A stretch of DNA of 64,000 nt from Rhabdaerophilum sp. SD176 (GCF_030143245.1 NZ_JARJNS010000003.1:434001-498000); one strand, 5' to 3'; shown: positions 8,812 to 18,281, numbered from the stretch's first letter. Numbers and translations: made by a program. The notes: a model not told the origin generated them from the letters alone.

Positions 8812-11800
8812 ATGATCGCGGAAGCTTCGCGGCTTGCGGAAGCCGAGCACCATGCGGTGCTGCACGGCATGCGCGATGCCAGCCTTCTCCGTCCCGAAAC
8901 ACTGGCGGATCTGTTCCGGGCCAGCGCAGCCCGAGAGGGCGCGCGCATTCTCTACCGTTCCGGCGACCGCACGGTCTCCTGGGCTGAGGCAGAAGCCCTG
9001 ACCGACCGTGCCGCCTCGCGCCTTGCCGCATCCGGTGCCGTTCCCGGCGCGGTAATCGGCCTCTGGATGCCGCGCGGCATCGACTTGCTTCTCGCGCAGG
9101 TCGCGATTGCCAAGAGCGGCGCCGCCTTCCTGCCTTTTGATGCGGATGCTCCGGTTGACCGGATCGCCACCTGCCTTGCCGATGCATCCGGCATTGCCTT
9201 GATTACCGACGAAGTCGGACTGACGAAAGCCCGTGAGATTACGCAGCCGCTGCTTTCGGCTGCGGCGCTGCTTTCGGAAGGCGACCTGCCGGACGCGCCG
9301 GTTGCTGCCGCCTCGCCGGCCGACCCGGCCTATCTGATCTACACCTCCGGCTCGACAGGCGTGCCCAAGGGCATCGTGATCAGCCAGCAGAATATCTGCC
9401 ATTTCCTGCGCTCGGCGAATGCCGTCTACGGCATCACGCGCGATGACATCGTCTTCCAGAGCGCCTCCGTCGCTTTCGATCTCTCCATGGAAGAGATCTG
9501 GGTGCCATATCTTGCCGGCGCGACCCTTGTCGTCGCCACGCCGGAGACCATGGCCGATATCGAGAGGCTGCCGCAGCTGCTCGACCAGGAAGGCGTGACC
9601 GTCATCGATACGGTGCCGACCCTGCTCTCCGTCATTCCGAAGGACATTCCCGGCCTCCGCCTTATCCTGCTCGGCGGCGAGGCGCTGCCGCCGGCCCTGG
9701 TCGAACGCTGGTCCCGCCCGGGCCGCCGGATCCTCAATACCTACGGTCCGACCGAGGCCACCGTTGTCGCCACGGTGGACGAGGTGATGCCCGGCCGCCC
9801 GGTCACGATCGGGAAGCCGATCCCCAATTACACCTGCTACATCGTCGACGAGACGCTGGCCCTCTGTCCGCCGGGCCGCGAGGGCGAGCTGCTGATCGGC
9901 GGGCCGGGCGTGGCGCAGGGCTATCTCGCCCGGCCGGAACTGACAGCCGAGAAATTCATCGCCAACCCGTTCGATGCCGACGGGCCGGACCCGATCCTCT
10001 ACCGCTCCGGTGATGCCGTCAGCCTCAACGCCGAGGGGAACATCGTCTTCCATGGCCGCATCGACGACCAGGTGAAGATCCGCGGCTTCCGCGTCGAACT
10101 TGGCGAGATCGAGAACGCGCTGGTCGATTGCGATGATATCGCCCAGGCTGCCGTCGTGGTGCGCAGCGATAGCGGCATGGACCGCCTCGTCGCCTTTGTC
10201 GTGCCCGAGGCCGAGAGCATCGTCGTCCCGACCACATTGCGCGAGGAACTCCGCCGCCGCCTGCCGGCCTACATGATCCCGGAACGGTTCGAGCCGGTGG
10301 AAAGCCTGCCGCGCCTGATTTCCGGCAAGACTGACCGCAAGGCGCTGAAGGCGATGACGCTTTCGGAGCAGATCGTGGCCGCGAATGACGAGGAGCCGCC
10401 GCGCACCGAGACCGAGGCCCTGCTGCTGACGGCAGCCCGCAAGGTGCTGCCGGGCCGCGCCATCACCTTCGAGGCGGATTTCTTCCTTGATCTCGGCGGC
10501 CACTCGTTGATCGCCGCGCAGTTTATCTCGATTGTGCGCGAGACGCCGGCCTTTGCCGGCATCACGCTGCAGGACATCTACCAGCTGCGCACCCTGCGCA
10601 AGATCGCCGCGATGCTGGACGAGCGCTTCGGCGCCATGCTCTCTGCGCCGCCGCCCGACCTGTCCTTCGTGCCGCCGAGCCGGATGAAGCGCTTCGCCTG
10701 CGGTGTCGCCCAGGCCCTGGCCATGCCGGTCATCCTCTCGGTCTCGACGCTGCAATGGCTCGGGGTGTTCATCACCTTCATGTTCATCAGCGAGCGCGAC
10801 CTTTCCTTCGGGATGACGGTGGCCGTGCTCTGCTCGGCCTATATGTGCATCAAGTTCGGTACGCTGGCGCTGGTTGTTGCGCTGAAATGGCTGGTCCTCG
10901 GCCGGACGCGCCCCGGCCGCTACCCGCTCTGGGGCGCATATTTCTACCGCTGGTGGTTCGTGCAGCGCCTCAATGCGCTGGTCCATCCGAGCTATCTCGC
11001 CAATTCGCCGATCATGCGGCTCTATCTGCGGCTGATGGGTGCGAAGATCGGTTCCGGCGTGCTGATCGCGCATGCCGAATTCGGTGCCGCCGACCTCGTG
11101 ACGATCGGCGCCGGCGCCTCGATCGGGCACAAGGCCAATGTCGCCAATGCCGAGATCGTTGCGGGCGAACTGATCATCGGCCGGGTCGAGATCGGCCGTG
11201 ATGCCTATATCGGCAACCAGTCGATCATTCCCGCCGGCTGCGTCATCGGCGCGGATGCCCGGATCGAGGACATGACGGCGCTTGCGGAAAACGCCCGGAT
11301 CGGCAATGCCGAGATCTGGGACGGATCACCCGCGCGGAAAATCGGCATGGTGGATCTGGCGGCATTGCCGCCGAAATCCTTGCCGGGCCGGCTCTGGGCG
11401 CATGTCCAGTACTGGGTCTATGGCACGCTGATCCTGGCCTTCTCGGCAATCGGCCTGATCCCGCTCTTCCCGGCCTTTTTCGTCTTCGATACGGTTGAAA
11501 CCCTGCTGGTGGACTCGCTCCCCGGTGTCGAATGGTATCATGTGCTGCCCTTCGTTGCCTGGCTGATGGGCGCGGCGCTCGTCCTCTTCACACTGGCCTT
11601 CGTCATCGCCATCCGCTGGATCCTGCTGCCGCGCCGGCTGCAGGAGGGCACGCATTCGATCCATTCCTTCTTCTATCTCCGGCAATGGATGGTGAACCTC
11701 GCCACCGAGGTCTCGCTCGACACGCTCTCTTCGCTCTACGCGACGATCTATATGCGCAACTGGTATCGCCTGATGGGTGCGCGGATCGGCAAGGGCGCGG

Positions 11801-12825
11801 AAATCTCGACCAATATCGGTGCCCGCTACGATCTGATCTCGATCGGTGAGGGGTCTTTCATGGCCGATGAATGCGTGCTTGGCGACGAGGACAACCATCG
11901 CGGCTGGGTCACCTTCCGCAAGACGGTGATTGAGGACCGTGTCTTTGTCGGCAACAATGCCGTGATTGCCCATGGTTCGCATCTGAAGGAAGGCGCGCTG
12001 ATCGGCGTGAAATCCCGGGCGCCGGAATCCGGCCTGGCGGAAAAGGAAGAGACCTGGTTCGGCTCCCCGCCGATCAAGTTTCCGGTCCGCCAGAAATTCG
12101 GCGATATCGCCGCCAACTGGACCTACGAGCCGCCCTTGCGCATGAAGCTCTGGCGGGCGGTTTTCGAGGCCATGCACACCACCTTCCCGACGATGCTGTT
12201 CCTGACGCTCGGCTCGATTGCGGTCTATTTCTTCATCGACCCCGCCTATGAGCGCGTGGCCTATGCGGCGGCGCTCGGCTGGTTCGTGGTGGCCAGCCTT
12301 GTCATGCCGATCATCATGGTCCTCTGTGTCTGCGCCATCAAATGGCTGCTGATGGGCGTCTACAAGCCGGTGGCCAAGCCGATGTGGTCCTGGTGGGCCA
12401 TGAAGACCGAGGCTGTCGCCGTGCTCTATTGGGGCCTTGGCGGCAAGGTCCTGCTCGAGCACCTCCGTGGAACGCCCTTCCTGCCGATGTTCCTCCGTCT
12501 CTTCGGCGCGAAGATCGGCGAGGGCGTGTATATGGACACGACCGACATCACCGAATTCGACTGCGTCAAGGTCGGCAACCATGTAGCCATGAACGATCTC
12601 TCCTGCCTCCAGACGCATCTCTACGAGGACCGCGTGATGAAGGTCGGCCGGGTCGAGATTGGCGACGGCGTGACAATCGGCTCCTTCGCCACGGTGCTCT
12701 ACGATACCCGTGTCGGCGATTATGCCCGCCTCAACCCGCTGACGCTGGTGATGAAGGGCGAGCAGATCCCCGCCAGCACGGTATGGGGCGGCGCGCCTGC
12801 AGTTCCGGTGGCCAGCACGCATTGA
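8812..12825 (+). CDS. Pls/PosA-type non-ribosomal peptide synthetase-like membrane enzyme
   Basis: A 1337-residue multidomain protein. An adenylation domain (about 20-520) has motif A3 YTSGSTGVPKG near 174-186, A5 NTYGPTEATV near 310, A7 YRSGD near 398, A8 DDQVKIRGFRVELGEIE near 418 and the A10 lysine in SGKTDRKAL near 507. A thiolation domain follows, with the phosphopantetheine Ser in LGGHSL near 564. The rest holds three repeats of membrane segments plus a left-handed beta-helix hexapeptide block (near 741-820, 985-1080 and 1228-1310), the TIGR02353-type terminal region shared with epsilon-poly-lysine synthetase. It should activate an amino acid and pass it to an acceptor at the membrane. 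There is no condensation or thioesterase domain. The start at 8812 has a GGGGGATGGA site; an ATG at 8743 has none. Confidence 0.9.
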   Translation: MIAEASRLAEAEHHAVLHGMRDASLLRPETLADLFRASAAREGARILYRSGDRTVSWAEAEALTDRAASRLAASGAVPGAVIGLWMPRGIDLLLAQVAIAKSGAAFLPFDADAPVDRIATCLADASGIALITDEVGLTKAREITQPLLSAAALLSEGDLPDAPVAAASPADPAYLIYTSGSTGVPKGIVISQQNICHFLRSANAVYGITRDDIVFQSASVAFDLSMEEIWVPYLAGATLVVATPETMADIERLPQLLDQEGVTVIDTVPTLLSVIPKDIPGLRLILLGGEALPPALVERWSRPGRRILNTYGPTEATVVATVDEVMPGRPVTIGKPIPNYTCYIVDETLALCPPGREGELLIGGPGVAQGYLARPELTAEKFIANPFDADGPDPILYRSGDAVSLNAEGNIVFHGRIDDQVKIRGFRVELGEIENALVDCDDIAQAAVVVRSDSGMDRLVAFVVPEAESIVVPTTLREELRRRLPAYMIPERFEPVESLPRLISGKTDRKALKAMTLSEQIVAANDEEPPRTETEALLLTAARKVLPGRAITFEADFFLDLGGHSLIAAQFISIVRETPAFAGITLQDIYQLRTLRKIAAMLDERFGAMLSAPPPDLSFVPPSRMKRFACGVAQALAMPVILSVSTLQWLGVFITFMFISERDLSFGMTVAVLCSAYMCIKFGTLALVVALKWLVLGRTRPGRYPLWGAYFYRWWFVQRLNALVHPSYLANSPIMRLYLRLMGAKIGSGVLIAHAEFGAADLVTIGAGASIGHKANVANAEIVAGELIIGRVEIGRDAYIGNQSIIPAGCVIGADARIEDMTALAENARIGNAEIWDGSPARKIGMVDLAALPPKSLPGRLWAHVQYWVYGTLILAFSAIGLIPLFPAFFVFDTVETLLVDSLPGVEWYHVLPFVAWLMGAALVLFTLAFVIAIRWILLPRRLQEGTHSIHSFFYLRQWMVNLATEVSLDTLSSLYATIYMRNWYRLMGARIGKGAEISTNIGARYDLISIGEGSFMADECVLGDEDNHRGWVTFRKTVIEDRVFVGNNAVIAHGSHLKEGALIGVKSRAPESGLAEKEETWFGSPPIKFPVRQKFGDIAANWTYEPPLRMKLWRAVFEAMHTTFPTMLFLTLGSIAVYFFIDPAYERVAYAAALGWFVVASLVMPIIMVLCVCAIKWLLMGVYKPVAKPMWSWWAMKTEAVAVLYWGLGGKVLLEHLRGTPFLPMFLRLFGAKIGEGVYMDTTDITEFDCVKVGNHVAMNDLSCLQTHLYEDRVMKVGRVEIGDGVTIGSFATVLYDTRVGDYARLNPLTLVMKGEQIPASTVWGGAPAVPVASTH

Positions 12826-12899
12826 TCCTTGCAGCAAGGTGGAGGCCGGCGATCGTGAGGCGATTGCGCAACTATGGCCATTCGCGCTAGATCGCGCGC

Positions 12900-13985
12900 A
12901 TGTCGCATAATTCCTTCGGTCATCTCTTCCGCTTCACAACCTTCGGCGAGAGCCACGGCCCGGCCATCGGCTGTGTGGTCGATGGCTGCCCGCCCATGAT
13001 CCCGCTCGTTGAGGCCGATATCCAGGCCGATCTCGATCGCCGCCGCCCGGGCCAGAGCCGCTACACGACCCAGCGGCAGGAGCCGGACGAGGTGAAGATC
13101 CTTTCCGGCGTCTATACCGAGTCGGACGGCATCCAGCGCACGACCGGCACCTCGATCGGCCTGCTCATCCAGAATGTCGACCAGCGATCGAAGGATTATT
13201 CAGCCATTGCCTCGGCCTATCGCCCGGGCCATGCCGATTTCACCTATGACGCGAAATATGGCATCCGCGATCCGCGCGGCGGCGGGCGTTCCTCCGCGCG
13301 CGAGACGGCGATGCGCGTGGCGGCGGGAGCCATTGCCCGCAAGATCGTGCCGGGCATGCGCGTGCGCGGTGCCCTTGTCCAGATGGGGCCGCACGCCATC
13401 GACCGCGGCCGCTGGAACTGGGATGAGGTCGGAAACAACCCGTTCTTCTGCCCGGATGCCGAAATGGCTGCCTTCTACGCCAGCTATCTCGATGGTATCC
13501 GGAAGAGTGGCTCCTCCGTCGGTGCAGTGCTGGAAATCGTGGCCGAGGGCGTGCCGGCGGGTCTCGGCGCGCCGATCTACGGCAAGCTCGACGCCGATCT
13601 CGCCTCGGCCATGATTTCGATCAACGCCGTCAAGGGCGTCGAGATCGGCGCTGGCTTCGGCGCGGCAGAACTGACCGGCGAGGAGAATGCCGACACGATG
13701 CGGATCGGCAATGATGGCAGGCCGGTTTTCATGGCCAATCATGCCGGCGGCATTCTCGGCGGCATCTCCACCGGCCAGCCCATCGTTGTCCGCTTCGCGG
13801 TGAAGCCGACCTCCTCCATTCTCACCCCGCGCGAGACGGTGGATCGCTTCGGCAACGAGACGGAGATCCTGACCAAGGGGCGGCATGATCCCTGTGTGGG
13901 CATCCGCGCGGTACCGGTCGGTGAGGCGATGATGGCCATCGTGCTGGCCGATCATTATCTCCGCCATCGCGGCCAGGTGGGCTGA
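12900..13985 (+). CDS. aroC: Chorismate synthase
   Basis: This FMNH2-dependent enzyme converts 5-enolpyruvylshikimate 3-phosphate to chorismate, the last common step to aromatic amino acids and folate. The 361 residues are full length and carry the three family signatures: [17 protein letters not shown] near residue 17, the Arg/Gly-rich [18 protein letters not shown] near residue 124, and the C-terminal [13 protein letters not shown] near residue 330. No strong ribosome binding site is seen before the ATG. It lies 74 bases after the NRPS-like gene, and a perfect inverted repeat follows. Confidence 0.97.
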   Translation: MSHNSFGHLFRFTTFGESHGPAIGCVVDGCPPMIPLVEADIQADLDRRRPGQSRYTTQRQEPDEVKILSGVYTESDGIQRTTGTSIGLLIQNVDQRSKDYSAIASAYRPGHADFTYDAKYGIRDPRGGGRSSARETAMRVAAGAIARKIVPGMRVRGALVQMGPHAIDRGRWNWDEVGNNPFFCPDAEMAAFYASYLDGIRKSGSSVGAVLEIVAEGVPAGLGAPIYGKLDADLASAMISINAVKGVEIGAGFGAAELTGEENADTMRIGNDGRPVFMANHAGGILGGISTGQPIVVRFAVKPTSSILTPRETVDRFGNETEILTKGRHDPCVGIRAVPVGEAMMAIVLADHYLRHRGQVG

Positions 13986-14055
13986 GCGCTCCTGGCTGGC
14001 GACCGGCTTTGCTGGGCGAAGCGATCCTGCCTCCCTTGTTGCCGGGATCTTGAGG

Positions 14056-14088
14056 CGCAGGAATTTTATCTGAAATAAAATTCCTGCG
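14056..14088. promoter_or_regulatory. Perfect 14-bp inverted repeat upstream of HTH-ribB
   Basis: CGCAGGAATTTTAT and its exact reverse complement flank the 5-base spacer CTGAA. The element is AT-rich in GC-rich surroundings, 70 bases after the aroC stop and 53 bases before the ATG of a RibB protein with an N-terminal helix-turn-helix. It could be an operator, possibly for that protein itself, or an RNA hairpin ending aroC transcription. No T run follows it, which argues against a classical terminator. I see no FMN-riboswitch consensus in the gap. Confidence 0.6.
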
Positions 14089-14141
14089 ATTTCGTGATCA
14101 ATTTCATTGACGCCTTCGCTTTGAAGGGCCACATCACGGCC

Positions 14142-15437
14142 ATGAAACTTGCGGAATGGCTGAAACGGACCGGGACAAAGCGCATCGACTTCGCCGCGCG
14201 CATCGGCGTGTCGCCGGCAACCATTACCCAGCTCTGCCGCGAGAATGCGCCCTGGATTTCCCGCGAGACGGCCGAGGCCATCGCCCGCGAGACCGGCGGT
14301 ACGGTAACGCCCAATGATTTTCTCGGCCTCGCGCCCAATTCGAGAGGATTTCCCATGCAGGACACGACCCAGCGGATCGAGGAGGCCATCGCGGCCTATG
14401 CCCGCGGCGAAATCGTCGTCGTCACGGATGATGATGACCGCGAAGGCGAGGGCGATCTCATCGTCGCCGCCTCGCTCTGCACGGCGGAGAAGATGGCCTT
14501 CATCGTCCGCCACACCTCCGGCATCGTCTGCGCGCCGATTACCGTGGCCGAGGCACGCCGCCTCCGGCTGGACCCGATGGTCGCGGTGAATGACAGCGCG
14601 CATACGACAGCCTTCACCGTCTCGATCGATTACCGGGAGGGGCTGACCACTGGCATTTCCGCCGACGAGCGCACCGCCACCGTGCGCGCACTGACCAATG
14701 GCAATGTCCAGGCGAATGATTTCGTCCGTCCCGGCCATATCTTCCCGCTGATCGCCCGGGATGGTGGCGTGCTGATGCGCTCCGGCCATACCGAGGCCGC
14801 GGTCGATCTCTGCCGGCTGGCCGGCCTGCCGCCGGTCGGTGTGATTTCCGAACTTGTCAACGATGACGGCACGGTCACCAAAGGAAAGCAGGTGACCGAT
14901 TTCGCCGAAAAGCATGGCCTGCGGATTCTCACCATCGCCGATCTGATCGCCTACCGGCAGGCCCGCGAGAAACTGATCGACCGGGTCGCCACCTTCCCGG
15001 TGGAAACCTCGATCGGGCGTCTCACCGGCTATGCGTTCTCGACGCCCTTCGACGAGGTGCAGCATCTCGCGCTGGTCCATGGCCAGATCGGCGATGGCCG
15101 CAATGTGCTGACGCGCCTGCACCGCGCCAATGCGCTGACGGATGTGTTCGGCGGCGGAAAGACGATCGAGAAGGCCCTCCAGACCTTCAAGGCCGAGGGG
15201 CGCGGCGTGCTGGTCTATCTGCGGGACGGCACCGCCGGGGTGCCATCGGCCGGATTCGAGGCGCCCGCCAGTTCCGATGCGCTGCGCCAGAAGGCGTGGC
15301 GTGAGGTCGGGCTCGGCGCGCAGATCCTGCGGGATCTCGGCGTGTCGTCGATCCGCAACCTCTCGACCAGCGGCAGCCGCGCCTTTGTCGGCCTTGCGGC
15401 CTTCGGCATCGAGATCGAGAAGACCGAGCCGCTCTGA
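14142..15437 (+). CDS. ribB: HTH-fused 3,4-dihydroxy-2-butanone-4-phosphate synthase (RibBX-like)
   Basis: A 431-residue protein in three parts. Residues 1-60 form an XRE/YdaS-like helix-turn-helix (IDFAARIGVSPATITQLCRE). Residues 72-280 are RibB, making the four-carbon riboflavin precursor from ribulose 5-phosphate, with the acidic DDDDREGEGD loop and RSGHTEAAVDL. Residues 285-431 resemble GTP cyclohydrolase II (RibA) but lack the zinc-binding Cys cluster, so that activity should be absent, as in RibBX-type variants. A second start at 14355 (ATG after GAGAGG) would give RibB without the HTH. The first start has only a distant GAAGGG. Both forms might be made. Confidence 0.92.
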   Translation: MKLAEWLKRTGTKRIDFAARIGVSPATITQLCRENAPWISRETAEAIARETGGTVTPNDFLGLAPNSRGFPMQDTTQRIEEAIAAYARGEIVVVTDDDDREGEGDLIVAASLCTAEKMAFIVRHTSGIVCAPITVAEARRLRLDPMVAVNDSAHTTAFTVSIDYREGLTTGISADERTATVRALTNGNVQANDFVRPGHIFPLIARDGGVLMRSGHTEAAVDLCRLAGLPPVGVISELVNDDGTVTKGKQVTDFAEKHGLRILTIADLIAYRQAREKLIDRVATFPVETSIGRLTGYAFSTPFDEVQHLALVHGQIGDGRNVLTRLHRANALTDVFGGGKTIEKALQTFKAEGRGVLVYLRDGTAGVPSAGFEAPASSDALRQKAWREVGLGAQILRDLGVSSIRNLSTSGSRAFVGLAAFGIEIEKTEPL

Positions 15438-15447
15438 CCGGGCGCTT

Positions 15448-16374
15448 TCAGGCGCCCATCAGGGTCTCGACATGGGCAGCGACAGAGGTGGAAAGCCCTT
15501 CGAGATCATAGCCGCCTTCCAGCAGGCTGACGATGCGGCCACCGCAGAGGCTCCCGGCGAGAGCCATCAGCTCGGCCGTGGCCCAGGCGAAATCGGTTGC
15601 CTCCAGCCGGAGATTGGCGAGTGGGTCGCGCCGATGCGCGTCGAACCCGGCCGAGATCAGGATCAGGTCCGGCCGATGCGCCCGGATCCGTGGGAAGACG
15701 GCATTGCGGTAGGCCTCGCGAAAGACCGCGCCGTCATCGCCGGCCCGCAACGGCACATTGACGATCATGTCATTCTCGCCGCGTTCGCTTGCCGCGCCCG
15801 TGCCCGGGTAGAGCGGCATCTCGTGGCTCGAGATGAACATCACGTCGCGGTCGGCCCAGAAGATATCCTGCGTGCCATTGCCGTGATGCACATCCCAGTC
15901 GACGATGACCACCCGTTCCGCGCCCTGTTTCTGGGCGATCCGCGCCGCCACGGCGATTGTGTTGAACAGGCAGAACCCCATCGCCGTCTCGCGTTCGGCA
16001 TGGTGGCCGGGCGGCCGCGCCGCGACGAAGGCGTTGTTCACCTCGCCGCCCATCACCGCCGTGACCGCGCGCTCGGCGGAACCCATCGCGGCGAGCACCG
16101 CCGGCAACGATCCCGGTGACATCGAGGTGTCGCCGTCGAGATAGGCGAAGCCTGCCTGCGGAGAAAAGCCTGCAATATCCTCGACATAGCCAGCAGGGTG
16201 AACCAGCTCTGCAAGTCCGATCCGGCCGGTCGCCGCGCCTTCGCGCACCAGATCCGCGAATCGCGGCTCCGCCAGCGCCTCCTCGACGGCGCGCAGCCGG
16301 TCAGGGCGCTCGGGATGGCCAGCCGGCATGGCATGACCGAGAAAGACGGGGTCTGAGATCAGCAGCGTGGACAA
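15448..16374 (-). CDS. Histone-deacetylase-family (AcuC/acetylpolyamine amidohydrolase-like) deacylase
   Basis: A 308-residue zinc-dependent deacylase of the arginase/HDAC fold. The His pair RPPGHHAE near residues 120-127, the metal-binding DWDVHHGNGT near 157-166, SSHEMPLYPGTG, and the metal-binding Asp in SAGFDAH near 245 are all visible, so the active site looks complete. Bacterial members act on small acetylated amines or acyl-lysines. The start is TTG at 16374; no other in-frame start lies nearby. It converges on the ribB gene with only 10 bases between the stops. Confidence 0.93.
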   Translation of the reverse strand: MSTLLISDPVFLGHAMPAGHPERPDRLRAVEEALAEPRFADLVREGAATGRIGLAELVHPAGYVEDIAGFSPQAGFAYLDGDTSMSPGSLPAVLAAMGSAERAVTAVMGGEVNNAFVAARPPGHHAERETAMGFCLFNTIAVAARIAQKQGAERVVIVDWDVHHGNGTQDIFWADRDVMFISSHEMPLYPGTGAASERGENDMIVNVPLRAGDDGAVFREAYRNAVFPRIRAHRPDLILISAGFDAHRRDPLANLRLEATDFAWATAELMALAGSLCGGRIVSLLEGGYDLEGLSTSVAAHVETLMGA

Positions 16375-16534
16375 GGAGCAGCTCGGTTCTGGCGAAGGAG
16401 GGTTCAGGCTGTGCGATAGCGCACGTCCGGGTCAAGAAAAATCAAGGCTTGGAAGCAGTGTGTCTTTGCAGCACTATGCCGCTGATTCACATGCCATTAA
16501 GCAAACCGCAACCTTCCCTTGCTTTAGTTCGGCC

Positions 16535-17158
16535 ATGCACACGGATTTTTATCGATTCCTCCGCCCCATCGTCGCCCTCGGCCTTTGCCTGATGGCTGCG
16601 GCCTGCACGCAGTATTCGTCCTTCCCGGACCCGACCCTGTCGGCACGGGATGTGCAATTGCTCGCGCTGGCGCCGCAATCCCTCAATCGGGATCTTGATC
16701 CCAGGCGGGCCCGCTTCCGCATGCCGAACCCGACGAACGAGAAGGTTCCCGGTACGGTCGTTGTCGATTCGGATGCGCGCTTCCTCTATTATATCGAGGA
16801 AGGTGGCACGGCCCTCCGCTACGAGATCTCGCCGGGGATGGAAGCCCATCAATGGTCGGGCGTGGCCTATGTCGGCCGCAAGGTCGAATGGCCGTCCTGG
16901 ACACCGGGCAATACCGCCCGCCAGATGGTGCCCTCGCTGCCGGCCACGGTGTCGGGTGGCCCGAACAATCCGCTCGGCGCCCGCGGCATCTACCTGCATG
17001 ACGAGCGCGGCCGCGACACGGAATACCGCATCCATGGCACGAACGAGCCGGAAATGATCGGCATGCCGGTCTCGCTGGGCTGTATCCGGATGCACAACAT
17101 CGATGCGATCGACCTCTACAACCGCATCAAGGTCGGCGCGAAGGTCGTCGTCCGCTGA
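16535..17158 (+). CDS. L,D-transpeptidase (YkuD) lipoprotein
   Basis: A 207-residue periplasmic enzyme that crosslinks peptidoglycan stem peptides (3-3 links) or attaches proteins to them. The lipobox LMAAAC near residues 20-25 points to a lipid-anchored form. The YkuD domain (about 80-207) contains the catalytic block with His in IHGTNEP and the nucleophile Cys in SLGCIRMHNIDAIDLY. The start at 16535 gives a normal signal sequence; a longer in-frame ORF from 16367 runs across the promoter region opposite the deacylase gene. A strong intrinsic terminator follows the stop codon. Confidence 0.92.
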   Translation: MHTDFYRFLRPIVALGLCLMAAACTQYSSFPDPTLSARDVQLLALAPQSLNRDLDPRRARFRMPNPTNEKVPGTVVVDSDARFLYYIEEGGTALRYEISPGMEAHQWSGVAYVGRKVEWPSWTPGNTARQMVPSLPATVSGGPNNPLGARGIYLHDERGRDTEYRIHGTNEPEMIGMPVSLGCIRMHNIDAIDLYNRIKVGAKVVVR

Positions 17159-17183
17159 GCCGGGGCATTCCTGCAGACATCAC

Positions 17184-17211
17184 AAAGGCGGCCTTGCGGG
17201 CCGCCTTTTTT
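17184..17211 (+). terminator. Intrinsic terminator of the L,D-transpeptidase gene
   Basis: A GC-rich stem (AAAGGCGGCC / GGCCGCCTTT) with loop TTGCG ends in a run of six T at 17206-17211. It lies 25 bases after the stop codon and has the form of a rho-independent terminator. Confidence 0.87.
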
Positions 17212-17281
17212 GTTTTCGGTGCGGTAAAGCGCTTCGCTGGGGGGGCCGGGAAGGCCTCTGGAGGTCGGGGAGGGCGGTGCC

Positions 17282-17512
17282 TTAGAGCGCCGTATGATCC
17301 GGCAGCATCTCGGCCTGACGCAGGGTGGCGAGGCGCTTGCGCTGTTCGGCGATCCGGCGGGTTGCCGCGGCCAGGGCCGGCAATGCGATGGCCCGGTAGT
17401 TCCGGGACACATGGTCGCGCGAGGCAAGCCGTTCGCGCGTCACATGAATTTCTTCCGCATTCCGGACGGCTTCGGCAAGAATGGAGGCTCGATCGATCGA
17501 GGCCGGAATCAT
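17282..17512 (-). CDS. Small hypothetical protein
   Basis: A 76-residue, strongly helical, Ala/Arg/Glu-rich protein that I do not recognise. It has no signal peptide or membrane segment, and the whole length could form one or two long helices (for example ATRRIAEQRKRLATLRQAE). The start at 17512 has AAGGGG at seven bases; an ATG two codons upstream lies too close to that site. It is transcribed in the same direction as the MarR gene upstream but about 120 bases apart. Coding is likely but not certain. Confidence 0.55.
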   Translation of the reverse strand: MIPASIDRASILAEAVRNAEEIHVTRERLASRDHVSRNYRAIALPALAAATRRIAEQRKRLATLRQAEMLPDHTAL

Positions 17513-17634
17513 TGTCATCCCCTTGGTTGCATCGTCAGCCTTGATTGGCTGCTCTGACGGGGGATATGGCGGCTCATTCTGGGGGCCGTTTGACCAAAAA
17601 GCGGAGAAATCGCGGCAAACGGTTTCCGGGACGA

Positions 17635-18114
17635 TCAGCGCTGCGTGCTGCCCTGGCCATCCGGTCCGGGTTGCTCGAGCGCCCGGATCGTGTCGCGCCA
17701 GCGGGTGATCACCTGGTCGAGCAATTCAAGATCGCGCGGCGACAGTTTCCCCACCGTCTCGTTGACGAAGAGCTGCTGTGCCTCCATGCCGGCCTGCGCG
17801 ACCTTCCGGCCGGATTCGGTCAGATGTAGCGCGTAGGAGCGGCGGTCCCCCGGGATGGCGCGCCGATCGACCATGCCCGCCTCGACCAGCCGGTCGACAA
17901 GGCCCGACACATTGCCCTTGGTGACGTAGAGGCGCTCGGCAAGATCACGCTGCGTGATGCCCTCGGCTTCGGTCAGGGTGGAGAGCAGGTCGAACTGGGC
18001 AACCGAGAGACCCAGCAGGCGCAGGCGCTGGGCGATAGCGCCATGGCCGCGCTGGTGCAGACGGAGAAACCGGAACCAGATCCGGGCGGGGGTGACAGGC
18101 TGGCGATCGGTCAT
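17635..18114 (-). CDS. MarR-family transcriptional regulator
   Basis: A 159-residue winged-helix regulator. The helix-turn-helix is visible as ITQRDLAERLYVTKGNVSG (about residues 53-71), followed by the wing IPGDRRSYALHLTESGRK. N- and C-terminal helices for dimerisation are present, giving the usual length. It is transcribed divergently from the DUF898-M48-DUF1499 operon with a 167-base gap, so it may control that operon or itself. I did not find a clear palindromic operator in the gap. The ligand is unknown. Confidence 0.92.
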   Translation of the reverse strand: MTDRQPVTPARIWFRFLRLHQRGHGAIAQRLRLLGLSVAQFDLLSTLTEAEGITQRDLAERLYVTKGNVSGLVDRLVEAGMVDRRAIPGDRRSYALHLTESGRKVAQAGMEAQQLFVNETVGKLSPRDLELLDQVITRWRDTIRALEQPGPDGQGSTQR

Positions 18115-18281
18115 CGTTCATTCCATGCGCGGCGTCCGCCCCGGCACCGGGGCGCAAACCGCTGGGATCTTTTCATTCCCTGTGCCCCATGCCATAAACA
18201 CGCCGCTTGTTGCAAATCGGTTACCTCGCCGGTTCTGACACAATCGCTTCCGGTTGCCCGGATGAATGACGGAATCCGCTT

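Noticed and set aside
8740-11130. A 796-codon open frame antisense to the NRPS-like gene
   Set aside because: GC-rich third codon positions of the real gene keep the opposite strand open; the translation is rich in Arg, His, Asp and Gly without any domain.
13986-14141. FMN riboswitch before the ribB-type gene
   Set aside because: I do not see the conserved RFN helices; the only clear structure is the AT-rich dyad, so a riboswitch was not called.
13200-15122. A 640-codon open frame antisense to aroC and the ribB-type gene
   Set aside because: Same cause: it spans two clear genes and shows no motif or plausible start.
17586-17622. 7-bp inverted repeat (CCGTTTG / CAAACGG) downstream of the MarR gene
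   Set aside because: The arms are short and the loop is 23 bases with no T run, so it is not distinguishable from chance.
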